From positions 1 to 64,000 of the forward strand of contig CAZPMT010000009.1 in NCBI GenBank assembly GCA_964587655.1: DNA of 64,000 nucleotides, given 5' to 3'. The notes below the pieces were generated by a model that ran no database searches, was not told where the DNA came from, and saw only the letters and a list, made by a program, of their open reading frames with translations. A program made the translations under genes and the position numbers. The stretch is from CAZPMT01 sp964587655. GTDB taxonomy: Bacteria > Hydrogenedentota > Hydrogenedentia > Hydrogenedentales > SLHB01. Shown here piece by piece: positions 42,803-51,288 of this stretch; position 1 is the stretch's first letter, and the number at the start of each line of letters is the position of its first letter.

Positions 42803-44641
42803 ATGAAACGTTTCAGCTTTAGTACTTTTCAGGCTGATGAGTTCAACCGGGAAGCTCTGGATGCCTGCCGGGCCATCGCGGAACTCCAGCCGCTTTCTCC
42901 GATGCCCGTGTTGTTGTTGGGCGACCACGGCTGCGGTAAGACCCATCTTCTTTACTCGATCGTGAATCATGTTCGGGCGGCGTCCGAAACCACCGGTCTT
43001 GCCTGTGTCACTGCGCGCGAGTTTCCGGAGAAAGTCCGGCAGATCATCAAAGACCCGGCCCCGGTGGAAAAGGCGCGTTCGGCGATCCTGCTCGTGGATC
43101 AACTGGAATCTTTCACGGACCGGATCGAGGAGCTCGACGCGCTAGTAAGGATCTTTCTGGACCACGGTCATTACGTGCTCCTCACGAGCAACGTCCATCC
43201 CGCGCGCCTCAAGAGTCTTTCCAGCGGTTTCCGGTCCTTGCTCGAAAAGGGCCGCATCCTGCGAATGAAGCCGCATGTGTTAACAGAAGCCGCCGCCGTC
43301 AGCGCGGGCAATCCCGTCATGGAGGATCTCCTCAAGAGGCAGCAGGAGATCATTCACCGGCTCCGCGATGACCTCGAACGGGTCCGAGAGCGCGCTGCGT
43401 CGGAGGAAGACGCCTCGGAAATCCGCCGTCAGCTCGAAGTCGAGCAGCGGCGCGTCGTAGATCTGAGCCAGCAGATCGAGGCACAGCGTCAGGCCTTTGC
43501 GGCGGCCGCTGCCGCGAATCGAGAGACGCTCGACACGGAAGTGGAGAAAGCCGGCGCCGAGATCAGATCTCTCCGGCGCGAGATCGACGAAGGTCAAAAG
43601 GCGCTCGCCGCCGTTTCGGAGATCAAGGACGAAGTCCTTCGGCTGACACAGCAACTGGATCGTGTCCAAGCGGAACGCGAAGCTTGGGAACGGGAACGGG
43701 CCATGCTCGTGGCCGACCTGTCGCGGAAGATCATGCTCGAGGAGGAAGTAAACTCTCTCCGTCTTCAGTTGAACGCCGCGCGGCAGCAAGGCGAACACGC
43801 CCAGAATGAAGCGCGGTCCGTCGTTGATCGGGCGCATGCGGTTCTGGCGCAGATCGAAGAGAGCAGGTCCAGGTTCGCCGAAATCGAGCAGAAGCACCAC
43901 GAACAGATCGAGGAGTTGGAACGCCGCGTCGCGCAATATGCGGAGATCGGCGGCGCGAAGGCCGATGCCGGCGAGGCCGCGGGCGCCCTCGATACCCTGC
44001 GGCGCGAATACGACGCGCAACGCCATGAACTCGAAGCCCGGCTTAACGCAGCGAAGGCCGAGGCGCGGGCCGCGGTCAAAGTGCGTGACGATGCCATCGA
44101 CAAGCTGGACAAGCTGACCGCCGCGCATGCGGCCCTCGAACTCGAGCTTGAAGAAATGCGCGACCAGCTTGCTGTTCGCGTGAAGGAGATGGAGTCGTTG
44201 CGACACGAGGCGGCGGTGCAAGTGGCCGCGGCCAATGCCCAGGCCGGAGACATCGAGCTCGAGTATGCCCGGCTCTTGTCGAGCGCGGACATATCGCATC
44301 AGACGGCGCATGTGGTGGTGGCTGGACTCCAAAACCTGCGGCAGCAGCTTGTGGAGCAGGCCGAGGCCGTCGACAGGCTCGCGACGCGGCTTGTCGAGGC
44401 GGCGGACCGGGCCGAAGAAGATCTGTCGCGAGCGCCCGCGGGCCGATCCGGAAACGGACGTGCGCAGAGGGATCATCCCGAGCCCGGCTTGTTTGAAGCG
44501 CCCGGCGGCGCGGACGCTTCCAGCGACCGAAGCAATGCCGAGAGCGTTCAAGAGGAGCCGGAGGCGGCCTCCTTCGATCTGGACGCCGTGATTCGCGCCA
44601 GGAGTCCCTTCGATCTCCATAAGTCCCCGTCCGAATTATGA
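42803..44641 (+). CDS. DnaA-like AAA+ ATPase domain fused to long coiled coil
   Basis: A 612-residue protein. Residues 1-165 resemble the AAA+ core of DnaA/Hda/DnaC: FSFSTFQADEFNREALDACRAIA, Walker A LLLGDHGCGKTHLLYSI (38-54), Walker B AILLVDQLE (94-102), and VLLTSNVHPARLKSLSSGF, matching the sensor 1 and arginine-finger area (SRF-like region) of DnaA proteins. There is no DnaA DNA-binding domain. Instead residues about 170-540 are an almost unbroken coiled coil (E/Q/R/A heptads, e.g. REQ, EEL, QLD), followed by a Pro/Gly/Ala-rich tail. The first of three genes overlapping by ATGA. I do not know a named family with this layout; a chromosome-organising or scaffold role is guesswork. Confidence 0.7.
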   Translation: MKRFSFSTFQADEFNREALDACRAIAELQPLSPMPVLLLGDHGCGKTHLLYSIVNHVRAASETTGLACVTAREFPEKVRQIIKDPAPVEKARSAILLVDQLESFTDRIEELDALVRIFLDHGHYVLLTSNVHPARLKSLSSGFRSLLEKGRILRMKPHVLTEAAAVSAGNPVMEDLLKRQQEIIHRLRDDLERVRERAASEEDASEIRRQLEVEQRRVVDLSQQIEAQRQAFAAAAAANRETLDTEVEKAGAEIRSLRREIDEGQKALAAVSEIKDEVLRLTQQLDRVQAEREAWERERAMLVADLSRKIMLEEEVNSLRLQLNAARQQGEHAQNEARSVVDRAHAVLAQIEESRSRFAEIEQKHHEQIEELERRVAQYAEIGGAKADAGEAAGALDTLRREYDAQRHELEARLNAAKAEARAAVKVRDDAIDKLDKLTAAHAALELELEEMRDQLAVRVKEMESLRHEAAVQVAAANAQAGDIELEYARLLSSADISHQTAHVVVAGLQNLRQQLVEQAEAVDRLATRLVEAADRAEEDLSRAPAGRSGNGRAQRDHPEPGLFEAPGGADASSDRSNAESVQEEPEAASFDLDAVIRARSPFDLHKSPSEL

Positions 44642-45237
44642 GCGCATTCGAAGAACGCCTCATCGCCCTGTTCGACGCCATCCATCCCTTGGATCGCATT
44701 CCGCGCGCGGGCTACGTCGTGCGCGGAGTGGCGCACCCGGAATCGGTAGCGGCCCACAGTCATTTCGTGTCCCTTCTCGCGTTGATGTTCCTCGAGGAAT
44801 ACCCCGGCGAGTACGACCGCGAGAGGACGCTCACGATGGCCCTGATACATGACCTCTCCGAAGCGAAGTTGATGGACATTCCGATGCCGTACGCCGACGC
44901 ATACCTGAAAGAGGCGAAAGACCACGCGGAACAGGCCATTATCGAGGACATGTTCGCCGATTTTTCCCCGAAGTTCGCCGCGTATCACCGGGAACTTCTC
45001 GAAGCGCGGACGCCGGAGGCGCGCCTCGTGCGGGGGCTCGACAAGGCCCAGATGATGATCAAAGTGCTCTTCTATGAGCGCGAGCGAAGCGGGTACTTGG
45101 ATGAGTTTTGGACGGGTTCCGCCAACTTCCGGGACTACGGTATTCCGGCGGTGTCCGCGCTGTTCGACGCCCTTTGCGCCCGCGCGGGACGCGTGCGCCC
45201 GAAGCCGAGTTCAAGATCGGACGAGGATGGATCATGA
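44638..45237 (+). CDS. HD-domain phosphohydrolase (YfbR/HDDC2-like)
   Basis: A 199-residue metal-dependent phosphohydrolase. Metal/catalytic residues: R-x-G-Y-V-V-R-G (RAGYVVRG), HPESVAAHSHFVSLLALMF, ALIHDLSEAKLMDIPMP (the HD pair) and a later Asp in LVRGLDKAQMMIKV. The pattern is of the HDDC2/YfbR 5'-deoxynucleotidase group, which removes phosphate from deoxynucleoside monophosphates. Length is typical. It overlaps the upstream ATPase gene by 4 nt and the downstream URO-D gene by 4 nt. Confidence 0.85.
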   Translation: MSAFEERLIALFDAIHPLDRIPRAGYVVRGVAHPESVAAHSHFVSLLALMFLEEYPGEYDRERTLTMALIHDLSEAKLMDIPMPYADAYLKEAKDHAEQAIIEDMFADFSPKFAAYHRELLEARTPEARLVRGLDKAQMMIKVLFYERERSGYLDEFWTGSANFRDYGIPAVSALFDALCARAGRVRPKPSSRSDEDGS

Positions 45238-46445
45238 AGCTTAACGTGGAAATCGCGCTCTTTGATTTGCCCGACCTGCGCGCGCAGGATTTTTCCGGCC
45301 ACAACACACGGAGCAGCGCGTTGTGGAAAGCGTTTTCGGACCGAACGCACGAGCGCATTCCCGTCCGGTTCAGTTGCAATCCTCGCATCCTGATGCTGGA
45401 CCCGAAATACAACGTACGCGGCATCAAGTATGAAGAGTACATGCTCGATCCGGAGGTCATGGGCCAAGCGATGCTCGAGTTCCGCTACTGGACACGTTTC
45501 CTGCTTCCAGGCGACCATGAGAAAGGGTTGCCGAACCAGTGGACCGTATACATCGATTTCGAGAACCACTACGACGCCTCATGGTTCGGATGTCCGGTCC
45601 ACTATCGAAAAGGGCAAGTGCCGGATACCACGCCCATTCTGACCGGCGACAACAAACGCATGCTGTTCGACAAAGGGCTGCCCGATCCCTTCGCGGGCGA
45701 GTGGGCAGAACGGAGCCTGCGTTTCCTCGAAGTCTTTCAGAAGAAGCACGAGCAGGGCTGGACCTTCATGGGGCTCCCCGTCGCGGTCGAGAAGACGGCG
45801 CCGTTTGTCGGATGCGACGGTCTTTTCACGGTAGCCGCGTCATTGCGCGGCGCCACCGATCTGTGCCTGGATCTGCTGGCCGATCCGGACTACGCACGTG
45901 AGTTGCTCGATTACGTGTACGCGGCGCTGACGGCGCGCATGAAGGCCTGGCGGAAACGGTTTGACATTCCGGTTCCGCAGGAAAGCTTCGGTTCCGCCGA
46001 TGACGCCATCGAGATGCTGTCGAGCGAGCAGTACCGGGAATTCGTGCTGCCCCTGCACAAGCGATTCTTCGATGAGTTCGGAACCCCCGGCAACCGCGGG
46101 ATACACTTGTGCGGAAACGCCCAACGGCATTTCAAGACGCTCCATGATGAGATTGGCGTGATGTCCTTTGACACCGGCTTCCCGGTCGACTTCGCCCTGT
46201 TCCGCCGAGAGCTCGGTCCGGACGTGCTCATCTCGGGCGGCCCGCGCATCCCGCTCTTTTTGGACAGCGACCAAGCGCCTCTGCTCGGAGAGACGCAACG
46301 CATTCTTCGTTCCGGCGTACTGTCCGGAGGACGATTCATTCTCCAGGAGGCTAACAACCTCCCCCCCTGCGCCCGCCTGGAAAACTGCGAAGCCTTCTAC
46401 GCGCTTGGGAAGCGCCTCGGCCGCCGTGAGCTTTGGGACGCCTGA
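45234..46445 (+). CDS. URO-D superfamily protein (second copy)
   Basis: A 403-residue TIM-barrel protein of the uroporphyrinogen-decarboxylase-like superfamily. The N-terminus (LNVEIALFDLPDLRAQDFSG) is longer and more divergent than in the other three copies. The core has PQESFGSADDAIEMLS, then GIHLCGNAQRHFKTLHDEIG and SFDTGFPVDFALFRRELGPD, where HxCGN is the metal-binding area of MtaA/CmuA-type members. It starts at ATG 45234 within the stop of the HD gene. Function unknown; the HxCGN pattern argues for a corrinoid methyltransferase-like enzyme and against HemE. Confidence 0.75.
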   Translation: MKLNVEIALFDLPDLRAQDFSGHNTRSSALWKAFSDRTHERIPVRFSCNPRILMLDPKYNVRGIKYEEYMLDPEVMGQAMLEFRYWTRFLLPGDHEKGLPNQWTVYIDFENHYDASWFGCPVHYRKGQVPDTTPILTGDNKRMLFDKGLPDPFAGEWAERSLRFLEVFQKKHEQGWTFMGLPVAVEKTAPFVGCDGLFTVAASLRGATDLCLDLLADPDYARELLDYVYAALTARMKAWRKRFDIPVPQESFGSADDAIEMLSSEQYREFVLPLHKRFFDEFGTPGNRGIHLCGNAQRHFKTLHDEIGVMSFDTGFPVDFALFRRELGPDVLISGGPRIPLFLDSDQAPLLGETQRILRSGVLSGGRFILQEANNLPPCARLENCEAFYALGKRLGRRELWDA

Positions 46446-46538
46446 CAAACCGTGGCGACTATGCGTGCCGCTTTGTCTTCATAGGGCTTCTCCTGTTAGT
46501 ATTCCTCATATCAACGAAAATATGGGCTGAGGTTGGCA

Positions 46539-46754
46539 ATGCCGCTTTTCGAGTATGTCTGTAGGAAATGCCACGAGCGCAACGAGATTCTGGTCCGCGG
46601 GAGCGACGCCCCGGTATGTCCGCACTGCGGTTCAGACCGTCTCGTGAAACAGGCCAGTGCGTTTGCGCCGGTCGGGGCGGCGTCCGCGCCTCGACTGCCG
46701 TCCGGATGTGAATCCTGCCGCAGCCGCGAGGACGGCGTGTGTCCGCGCCTTTGA
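46539..46754 (+). CDS. FmdB-type zinc ribbon protein
   Basis: A 71-residue protein starting MPLFEYVCRKCHERNEI, the standard opening of FmdB zinc ribbons. Zn ligands: CRKC and, twenty residues on, CPHC; a further CESC near the end may bind a second metal. GAGG at 46529-46532 favours ATG 46539 over TTG 46533. Such proteins are small regulators or accessory factors of unknown function. The tail is Ala/Ser/Pro-rich and ends in a CPRL stop. Confidence 0.85.
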   Translation: MPLFEYVCRKCHERNEILVRGSDAPVCPHCGSDRLVKQASAFAPVGAASAPRLPSGCESCRSREDGVCPRL

Positions 46755-46774
46755 GGCGGAAAGGCGGTCATCAA

Positions 46775-47458
46775 ATGACTCTCAACGAGATCCACATTCC
46801 GCCTTCGGCCTATCCCGATCCGGCCGCGTGTATTGCCCCGACGTCCTTCCTCAACGCGGACCATCCCACACTTCAGCAATGCATATCGCAATTGGATGTA
46901 ATTGATAGCGCACCCGTCGAGCGCGCGGTCCGGCTGTTCGAGTTCGTTCGGGACGATATAACTTACGATTTCCTGCCGAAGCTCACGCGGGAGGAATACG
47001 AGGCATCCCACACGCTTCGGGTCGGGAAGGGCTTCTGCACGCAGAAGGCGGTGCTTCTCGCGGCCCTCGGGCGGGCCGCCGGCGTTCCAACCGCGCTTGT
47101 CCTGACCGATATACGCGATGATTCGGTGCCGGAGCGGATTACACGGGCAATGGGCGGGCGGAATCTGTTCGAGTACCACGGGGTGGCCGCGTTTCATCTC
47201 GACGGACGATGGGTGAAAGCGGACGCGACGCAGTCGCCGGACATCGTTCGACGCAAGCGCTATCGGCGCGTCGAATTCGATGGACGGCGAGACGCGTTGC
47301 TGGCGTCCGACACCCTCGATGGAAAGCCGCATATCCGATACGAGTGCGTCAGAGGCGTCTATGCGGACCTCCCGTTTGATGAAATGGCGCAGGTCTTTCG
47401 TGAACGTTTCCGGGAGATGAATCTGGAAGCACTGACGGCAATGCTGTATAAACTGTAA
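46775..47458 (+). CDS. Transglutaminase-like cysteine protease family protein
   Basis: A 227-residue protein. The transglutaminase-core triad is visible: Cys88 in VGKGFCTQKAVLLAALGRAAGVP, His135 in EYHGVAAFHLDGRW, and Asp150 in VKADATQSP. FEFVRDDITYDF precedes it, as in the family. No signal peptide, so probably cytoplasmic, acting as protease or amidase on an unknown peptide. It starts 20 nt after the FmdB stop and ends at an intrinsic terminator. Confidence 0.85.
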   Translation: MTLNEIHIPPSAYPDPAACIAPTSFLNADHPTLQQCISQLDVIDSAPVERAVRLFEFVRDDITYDFLPKLTREEYEASHTLRVGKGFCTQKAVLLAALGRAAGVPTALVLTDIRDDSVPERITRAMGGRNLFEYHGVAAFHLDGRWVKADATQSPDIVRRKRYRRVEFDGRRDALLASDTLDGKPHIRYECVRGVYADLPFDEMAQVFRERFREMNLEALTAMLYKL

Positions 47459-47491
47459 GGGGCGGTTTCTGAGAAACCGCCCCCTACTTTT
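47459..47491 (+). terminator. Intrinsic terminator (bidirectional position)
   Basis: Perfect 11-bp stem GGGGCGGTTTC / GAAACCGCCCC with a TGA loop (47459-47483), then a T-rich CTACTTTTC. It sits between convergent transglutaminase and cytochrome genes. Confidence 0.85.
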
Positions 47492-47501
47492 CAAACACGC
47501 T

Positions 47502-49661
47502 CTAAGGCTTTGCCGTAGGCAGGGACTGAAGGTGCACCCCGAGATCGCCTATCTGTTCCACGTTTAACGCGGCGGCTTGAGCGGGCATGGCCGTTCCCGG
47601 CTGCCCGAAACTTATCTTGTGCTGCATCTCCCACGGGTTCTCGTCCGCTACCTTGCCCGGGTAGTCGCCGAAATCCAGGTCAGCGCCGGGCGGCGGTGTG
47701 AGTCCATCCGCGCCGTGACAGAAGCCACAGGAAGTACCGTAGATAGTGAGTCCTGCGCCGCCATCGCCGATGAAGTTACCGGTACCGTCAATGATGTCAT
47801 CCGTATCAAGCTGACCTTGCAGCACGAACTTGGTCAGATCCCAGATGTCTTCGTCGCTTAGGACCGTGTTGTAACTGTGGTTGGTCTTGATGACGTCGAA
47901 AACGTCGAGAATGTCTTGGGCCGCTTTTGCCCGGATGTCGGCGCCAGCAACACCGAAGATGCCGGCGAAGCCCGTGCGGTGGCTGCCGCTGCCATAGGCG
48001 CCGTCTACCCCCTTGTAATCCCAGCCGTGGCACTCCTTACAACGCCAAGTGTCTTTGCCGGTGCGCGAATTGGAACTCGTATCCGGTCGTGTACTCCACA
48101 ACGGATGGTCTCCCGTCGGCTCGGGAAGTTCTGCTTGCTCCCACCACTTGTCGTAAAGCAGTCCACCACGAACAACGTTCGCAGCGAGAAACTCGTCCGG
48201 GGGCGGGGCAATCGGTAGGGTTTGCAGGTACGCGCCGAGATCGCCTATCTGTTGCACGCTTAGCGTGCCGGCTTGAGGGAACATGGCCGTTCCCGGCTGG
48301 CCGTAACTTGTCTTGTGCTGCATCTCCCACGGGTTCTCGTCCGCTATCTTGCCCGGGTACTCGTCGAAACCCGGTCCAGCGCCTGGCGGTGGCGTAAGTC
48401 CATCCGCGCCATGACAAGCCGCACAATTATTGGCGTAGATAGTCTGTCCTGGGCCGCTATCACCGATGAAGTTACTCGTACCGTCAATGATGTCATCCGT
48501 ATCAAGCTGACCTTCCAGCACGAACTTGGTCAGGTCCCAAATGTCTTCGTCGCTTAGGACCGCGTTGTAACTGTGGGCGGTCTTGATGACGTCGAAAACG
48601 TCTTGGGCCGCCTTCGCGCGGATGTCGGCGTCGACAACACCGAAGATGCCTGCGAAGCCCGTGCGGTGGCTGCCGCTGCCATAGGCGCCGTCTACCCCCT
48701 TGTAATCCCAGCCGTGGCACTCCTTACAACGCCAAGTGTCTTTGCCGGTGCGCGAATTGGAACTCGTATCCGGTCGTGTACTCCACAACGGATGGTCTCC
48801 CGTCGGCTCGGGAAGTTCTGCTTGCTCCCACCACTTGTCGTAAAGCAGTCCACCACGAACAACGTTCGCAGCGAGAAACTCGTCCGGGGGCGGGGCAATC
48901 GGTAGGGTTTGCAGGTACGCGCCGAGATCGCCTATCTGTTGCACGCTTAGCGTGCCGGCTTGAGGGAACATGGCCGTTCCCGGCTGGCCGTAACTTGTCT
49001 TGTGCTGCATCTCCCACGGGTTCTCGTCCGCTATCTTGCCCGGGTACTCGTCGAAACCCGGTCCAGCGCCTGGCGGTGGCGTAAGTCCATCCGCGCCATG
49101 ACAAGCCGCACAATTATTGGCGTAGATAGTCTGTCCCGGGCCGCTATCACCGATGAACGCATCGCTGTTGTCAATGATGTCATCCGTATCAAGCTGGCCT
49201 TCCAGCGCGAACTTGGTAAGGTCCCAAATGTCTTCGTCGCTTAAAACCGTGCTGTAACTGTGGTCGGTCTTGATGATGTAGAAAACGTCTCGAGCCGCTT
49301 TCGCGCGGATGTCGGCGCCAGCAACACCGAAGATGCCGGCGAAGCCCGTGCGGTGACTGCCGCTGCCATAGGCGCCGTCTACTCCCTTGTAATCCCATCC
49401 GTGACACTCTTTACAGCGCCAAGTGTCCTTGCCGGTGCGCGAATTGGAAGTCGTATCCGGCCGTGTACTCCACAACGGATGGTCTCCCGTCGGCTCGGGA
49501 AGTTCCGCTTCATCCCACCATTTGTCGTAAAGCAGTCCACCACGAACAACGTTCGCATTGACAAACTCGTGCGGGGGCGGCAAAAACGGACAACCACTCC
49601 CAAACGCAACCGCAACGGCGAGGACCACGCAAGTAAACAAGGTCTTGCTCAGCTTTTTCAT
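47502..49661 (-). CDS. Hexaheme c-type cytochrome lipoprotein built of three diheme modules
   Basis: A 719-residue exported protein. Signal and lipobox: MKKLSKTLFTCVVLAVAVAFGSGC, so a lipoprotein. Three tandem modules of 229 residues each carry two heme c sites: WRCKECHGWDYKG, then about 100 residues on CAACHGADG (CGFCHGADG in the last module), giving six CxxCH motifs. Each module opens with VVRGGLLYDKWW and has SGSHRTGFAGIFGV and DEDIWDLTKFVLEGQLD. At DNA level the modules repeat every 687 nt, and the first two boundaries are nearly identical (for example 48013-48440 equals 48700-49127), showing recent duplication or gene conversion. Likely a periplasmic electron wire or terminal donor. An upstream ATG at 49748 is less likely. 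Confidence 0.9.
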   Translation of the reverse strand: MKKLSKTLFTCVVLAVAVAFGSGCPFLPPPHEFVNANVVRGGLLYDKWWDEAELPEPTGDHPLWSTRPDTTSNSRTGKDTWRCKECHGWDYKGVDGAYGSGSHRTGFAGIFGVAGADIRAKAARDVFYIIKTDHSYSTVLSDEDIWDLTKFALEGQLDTDDIIDNSDAFIGDSGPGQTIYANNCAACHGADGLTPPPGAGPGFDEYPGKIADENPWEMQHKTSYGQPGTAMFPQAGTLSVQQIGDLGAYLQTLPIAPPPDEFLAANVVRGGLLYDKWWEQAELPEPTGDHPLWSTRPDTSSNSRTGKDTWRCKECHGWDYKGVDGAYGSGSHRTGFAGIFGVVDADIRAKAAQDVFDVIKTAHSYNAVLSDEDIWDLTKFVLEGQLDTDDIIDGTSNFIGDSGPGQTIYANNCAACHGADGLTPPPGAGPGFDEYPGKIADENPWEMQHKTSYGQPGTAMFPQAGTLSVQQIGDLGAYLQTLPIAPPPDEFLAANVVRGGLLYDKWWEQAELPEPTGDHPLWSTRPDTSSNSRTGKDTWRCKECHGWDYKGVDGAYGSGSHRTGFAGIFGVAGADIRAKAAQDILDVFDVIKTNHSYNTVLSDEDIWDLTKFVLQGQLDTDDIIDGTGNFIGDGGAGLTIYGTSCGFCHGADGLTPPPGADLDFGDYPGKVADENPWEMQHKISFGQPGTAMPAQAAALNVEQIGDLGVHLQSLPTAKP
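48013..49127. repeat. 687-bp direct repeat within cytochrome gene
   Basis: The stretch 48013-48440 recurs with 687-bp offset at 48700-49127 with no difference I could find by eye, and less exactly again around 49387-49610. It arises from the triplicated diheme module. Confidence 0.9.
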
Positions 49662-49991
49662 CTTCGCACCATCCTCTCTGCGTTCTGCTGTAAACTGTGA
49701 TGTGCCACATAGATCCACCGGCGAGCACCGCCGATGAGTTTGAACCATTATAATTGCTGCGACGATCCCTGTCGACGTCGTGATTTGCTTCGGGCGGCCT
49801 ATGAAACCTTCGATGACAGGAAATGCGGGCGTTTGACGCCGTTTGTCCCTAGCTTTCCCGATTCAAATCGTCACAAACATGGCCGACGCGGTAAAGTATA
49901 TGGGGCCTATGGGCTTTTTGTCAAGAGGAATCCTAACTCTACGATCCGCACACCGGCGAAACCGACCTGGCCGTTCATTAGCCCGGAGCGA
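49662..49991. other. Intergenic region, no gene recognised
   Basis: 330 nt between the cytochrome start and the end of the SDR gene, both minus strand. Two long overlapping frames here have no protein features. I saw no tRNA, promoter or hairpin I could support. Confidence 0.5.
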
Positions 49992-50780
49992 TTACTCCCA
50001 ACGTTTCTTGGCAAGCGCGCGCAACAGTAGGGGGCCGATTGGACTGCGCTGCAACCCAATGAGGAAACGATTTCTGCGTCCCGAAATGAGGACAACCCGG
50101 TTCGCGTCAAGGGCCGCCAGGGATTCTTTGACCACGTCGTCCGCGGTCATCCATAGGCCCTTGGCGACGTCGGCGCGATTGAACTTCGCGAACTCGGGCG
50201 TGTCGTGAAACTCCGTGTAAGTGAATCCCGGACAGAGCGTCTGAACGCGCACGCCCGTCTTGGCCAGTTCTTTCGCAAGCGCTTCGGCGAACGTGACGAG
50301 ATACATTTTCGTCGCGCAGTACGTTACGGCGTTCGGCATGGCGAGAAACGCGGCCCCGGAAGACACATTGATAATGCTGCCGCGCTTGCGCGCGATCATG
50401 CCCGGCAGCGCGGCATGGGTGAGGCGGACGCTTGCGATCACGTGGACGTTGATCATGTCGAGATGCTTGGCAACGTCGACGTCGGCAAAGAAACCCGTCG
50501 TGCCGAAGCCTGCGTTGTTGATCAGGACATCAAGGCTGGGAAGCGCCCGAATCCGTTCCGCCACCTGTTCGACCTCGCCGGGCTTTGAGAGATCGGCCAC
50601 GAGGAGTTCCGTCGTGACGGAGTGTTTCCGGGCGAGTTCTTCCGCCAACGCCTGCATCTTCTCGCGCCGTCGCGCCACAAGCACGATGCCGCAGCCGTCC
50701 GCGGCCAGGCGGCGTGCAAAAGCGGCGCCGATCCCGCTCGACGCGCCCGTTATCAGCGCTGTTCTTGTTTCATTTGTCAT
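49992..50780 (-). CDS. Classical short-chain dehydrogenase/reductase
   Basis: A 262-residue SDR. Nucleotide loop ALITGASSGIGAAFARRL (TGxxxGIG), NNAGFGTTG (NNAG), Ser in INVSSGAAFLAMP and YCATKMYLVTF (Tyr-x3-Lys). ATG 50780 has AGGAG 8 nt upstream. It is the last gene of the minus-strand acyl-CoA cluster, 37 nt after the DUF35 gene, so it may be the 3-hydroxyacyl-CoA dehydrogenase of that pathway. A C-terminal basic/hydrophobic stretch (LLRALAKK) resembles membrane-associated SDRs. Substrate not determinable. Confidence 0.85.
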   Translation of the reverse strand: MTNETRTALITGASSGIGAAFARRLAADGCGIVLVARRREKMQALAEELARKHSVTTELLVADLSKPGEVEQVAERIRALPSLDVLINNAGFGTTGFFADVDVAKHLDMINVHVIASVRLTHAALPGMIARKRGSIINVSSGAAFLAMPNAVTYCATKMYLVTFAEALAKELAKTGVRVQTLCPGFTYTEFHDTPEFAKFNRADVAKGLWMTADDVVKESLAALDANRVVLISGRRNRFLIGLQRSPIGPLLLRALAKKRWE

Positions 50781-50817
50781 GGCCAACTCCTCATTTCGCA
50801 CAGCGCGATCATGCCCG

Positions 50818-51273
50818 TTACGCCGGTTCAAAATGGCTGATCTCAAGGATGTTGTTCTTGCGTTCCTCCGAGAAAACGGCCCGGACGCGCATGCCAACCC
50901 GGGCATTTCCAACATCACCGCAATCAAGGATGTGAGCCACAGGAGTATCGGCGCCGTCGAGCCGGATGAGTGCGAGGACATATGGCGGCTGCTTGGGCTG
51001 ATAGGGCTCAACGTAGCGGATCACGGTGAAGCCGGTGACTTCGCCGGTTGGTTCGAGTTCTACCCAGGCGTCCGTCAAATCCGAGAAACAGCGTTCGCAT
51101 GTCTCGCGCGGAGGGATGAAAGTCTTGTCGCACTTCTCGCATCTGACGCCGAGGATCTTCTTTTCATCGCGCAGGGCTACGATGAACTTGCTCCCGGTGG
51201 CGCCGGCGAAATACTGGTACGGGAGGGCCATCTTGCCTTCGACGACATACGAGTAATCTGTTTCGTCGTTCAT
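50818..51273 (-). CDS. DUF35 zinc-ribbon/OB-fold protein (first)
   Basis: A 151-residue protein. Zn ribbon: C45, C48, C59, C62 (CEKC ... CERC). The following OB-fold part has FTVIRYVEPYQPKQPPYVLALIRLDGAD and RVGMRVRAVF, the DUF35 acyl-CoA-associated pattern. Proteins of this type bind thiolase/aldolase subunits and shape the CoA channel (ChsH2 with Ltp2; BbsA with BbsB; archaeal HMG-CoA thiolase complex). Here it is 15 nt downstream of a second DUF35 gene and close to two thiolase genes, so it likely pairs with one of them. Confidence 0.85.
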   Translation of the reverse strand: MNDETDYSYVVEGKMALPYQYFAGATGSKFIVALRDEKKILGVRCEKCDKTFIPPRETCERCFSDLTDAWVELEPTGEVTGFTVIRYVEPYQPKQPPYVLALIRLDGADTPVAHILDCGDVGNARVGMRVRAVFSEERKNNILEISHFEPA

Positions 51274-51288
51274 AGTGCTGCTCCTGCT

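Noticed and set aside
46443..46480. Half-site of element A (GACAAACCGTG) after the URO-D gene at 46445
   Set aside because: Only the right arm is present; without a left arm it could be chance or a decayed copy, so it was not counted.
49734..50208. Small genes in the 49.7-50.2 kb gap
   Set aside because: Two overlapping frames with no signal, motif or ribosome site, one overlapping the SDR gene.
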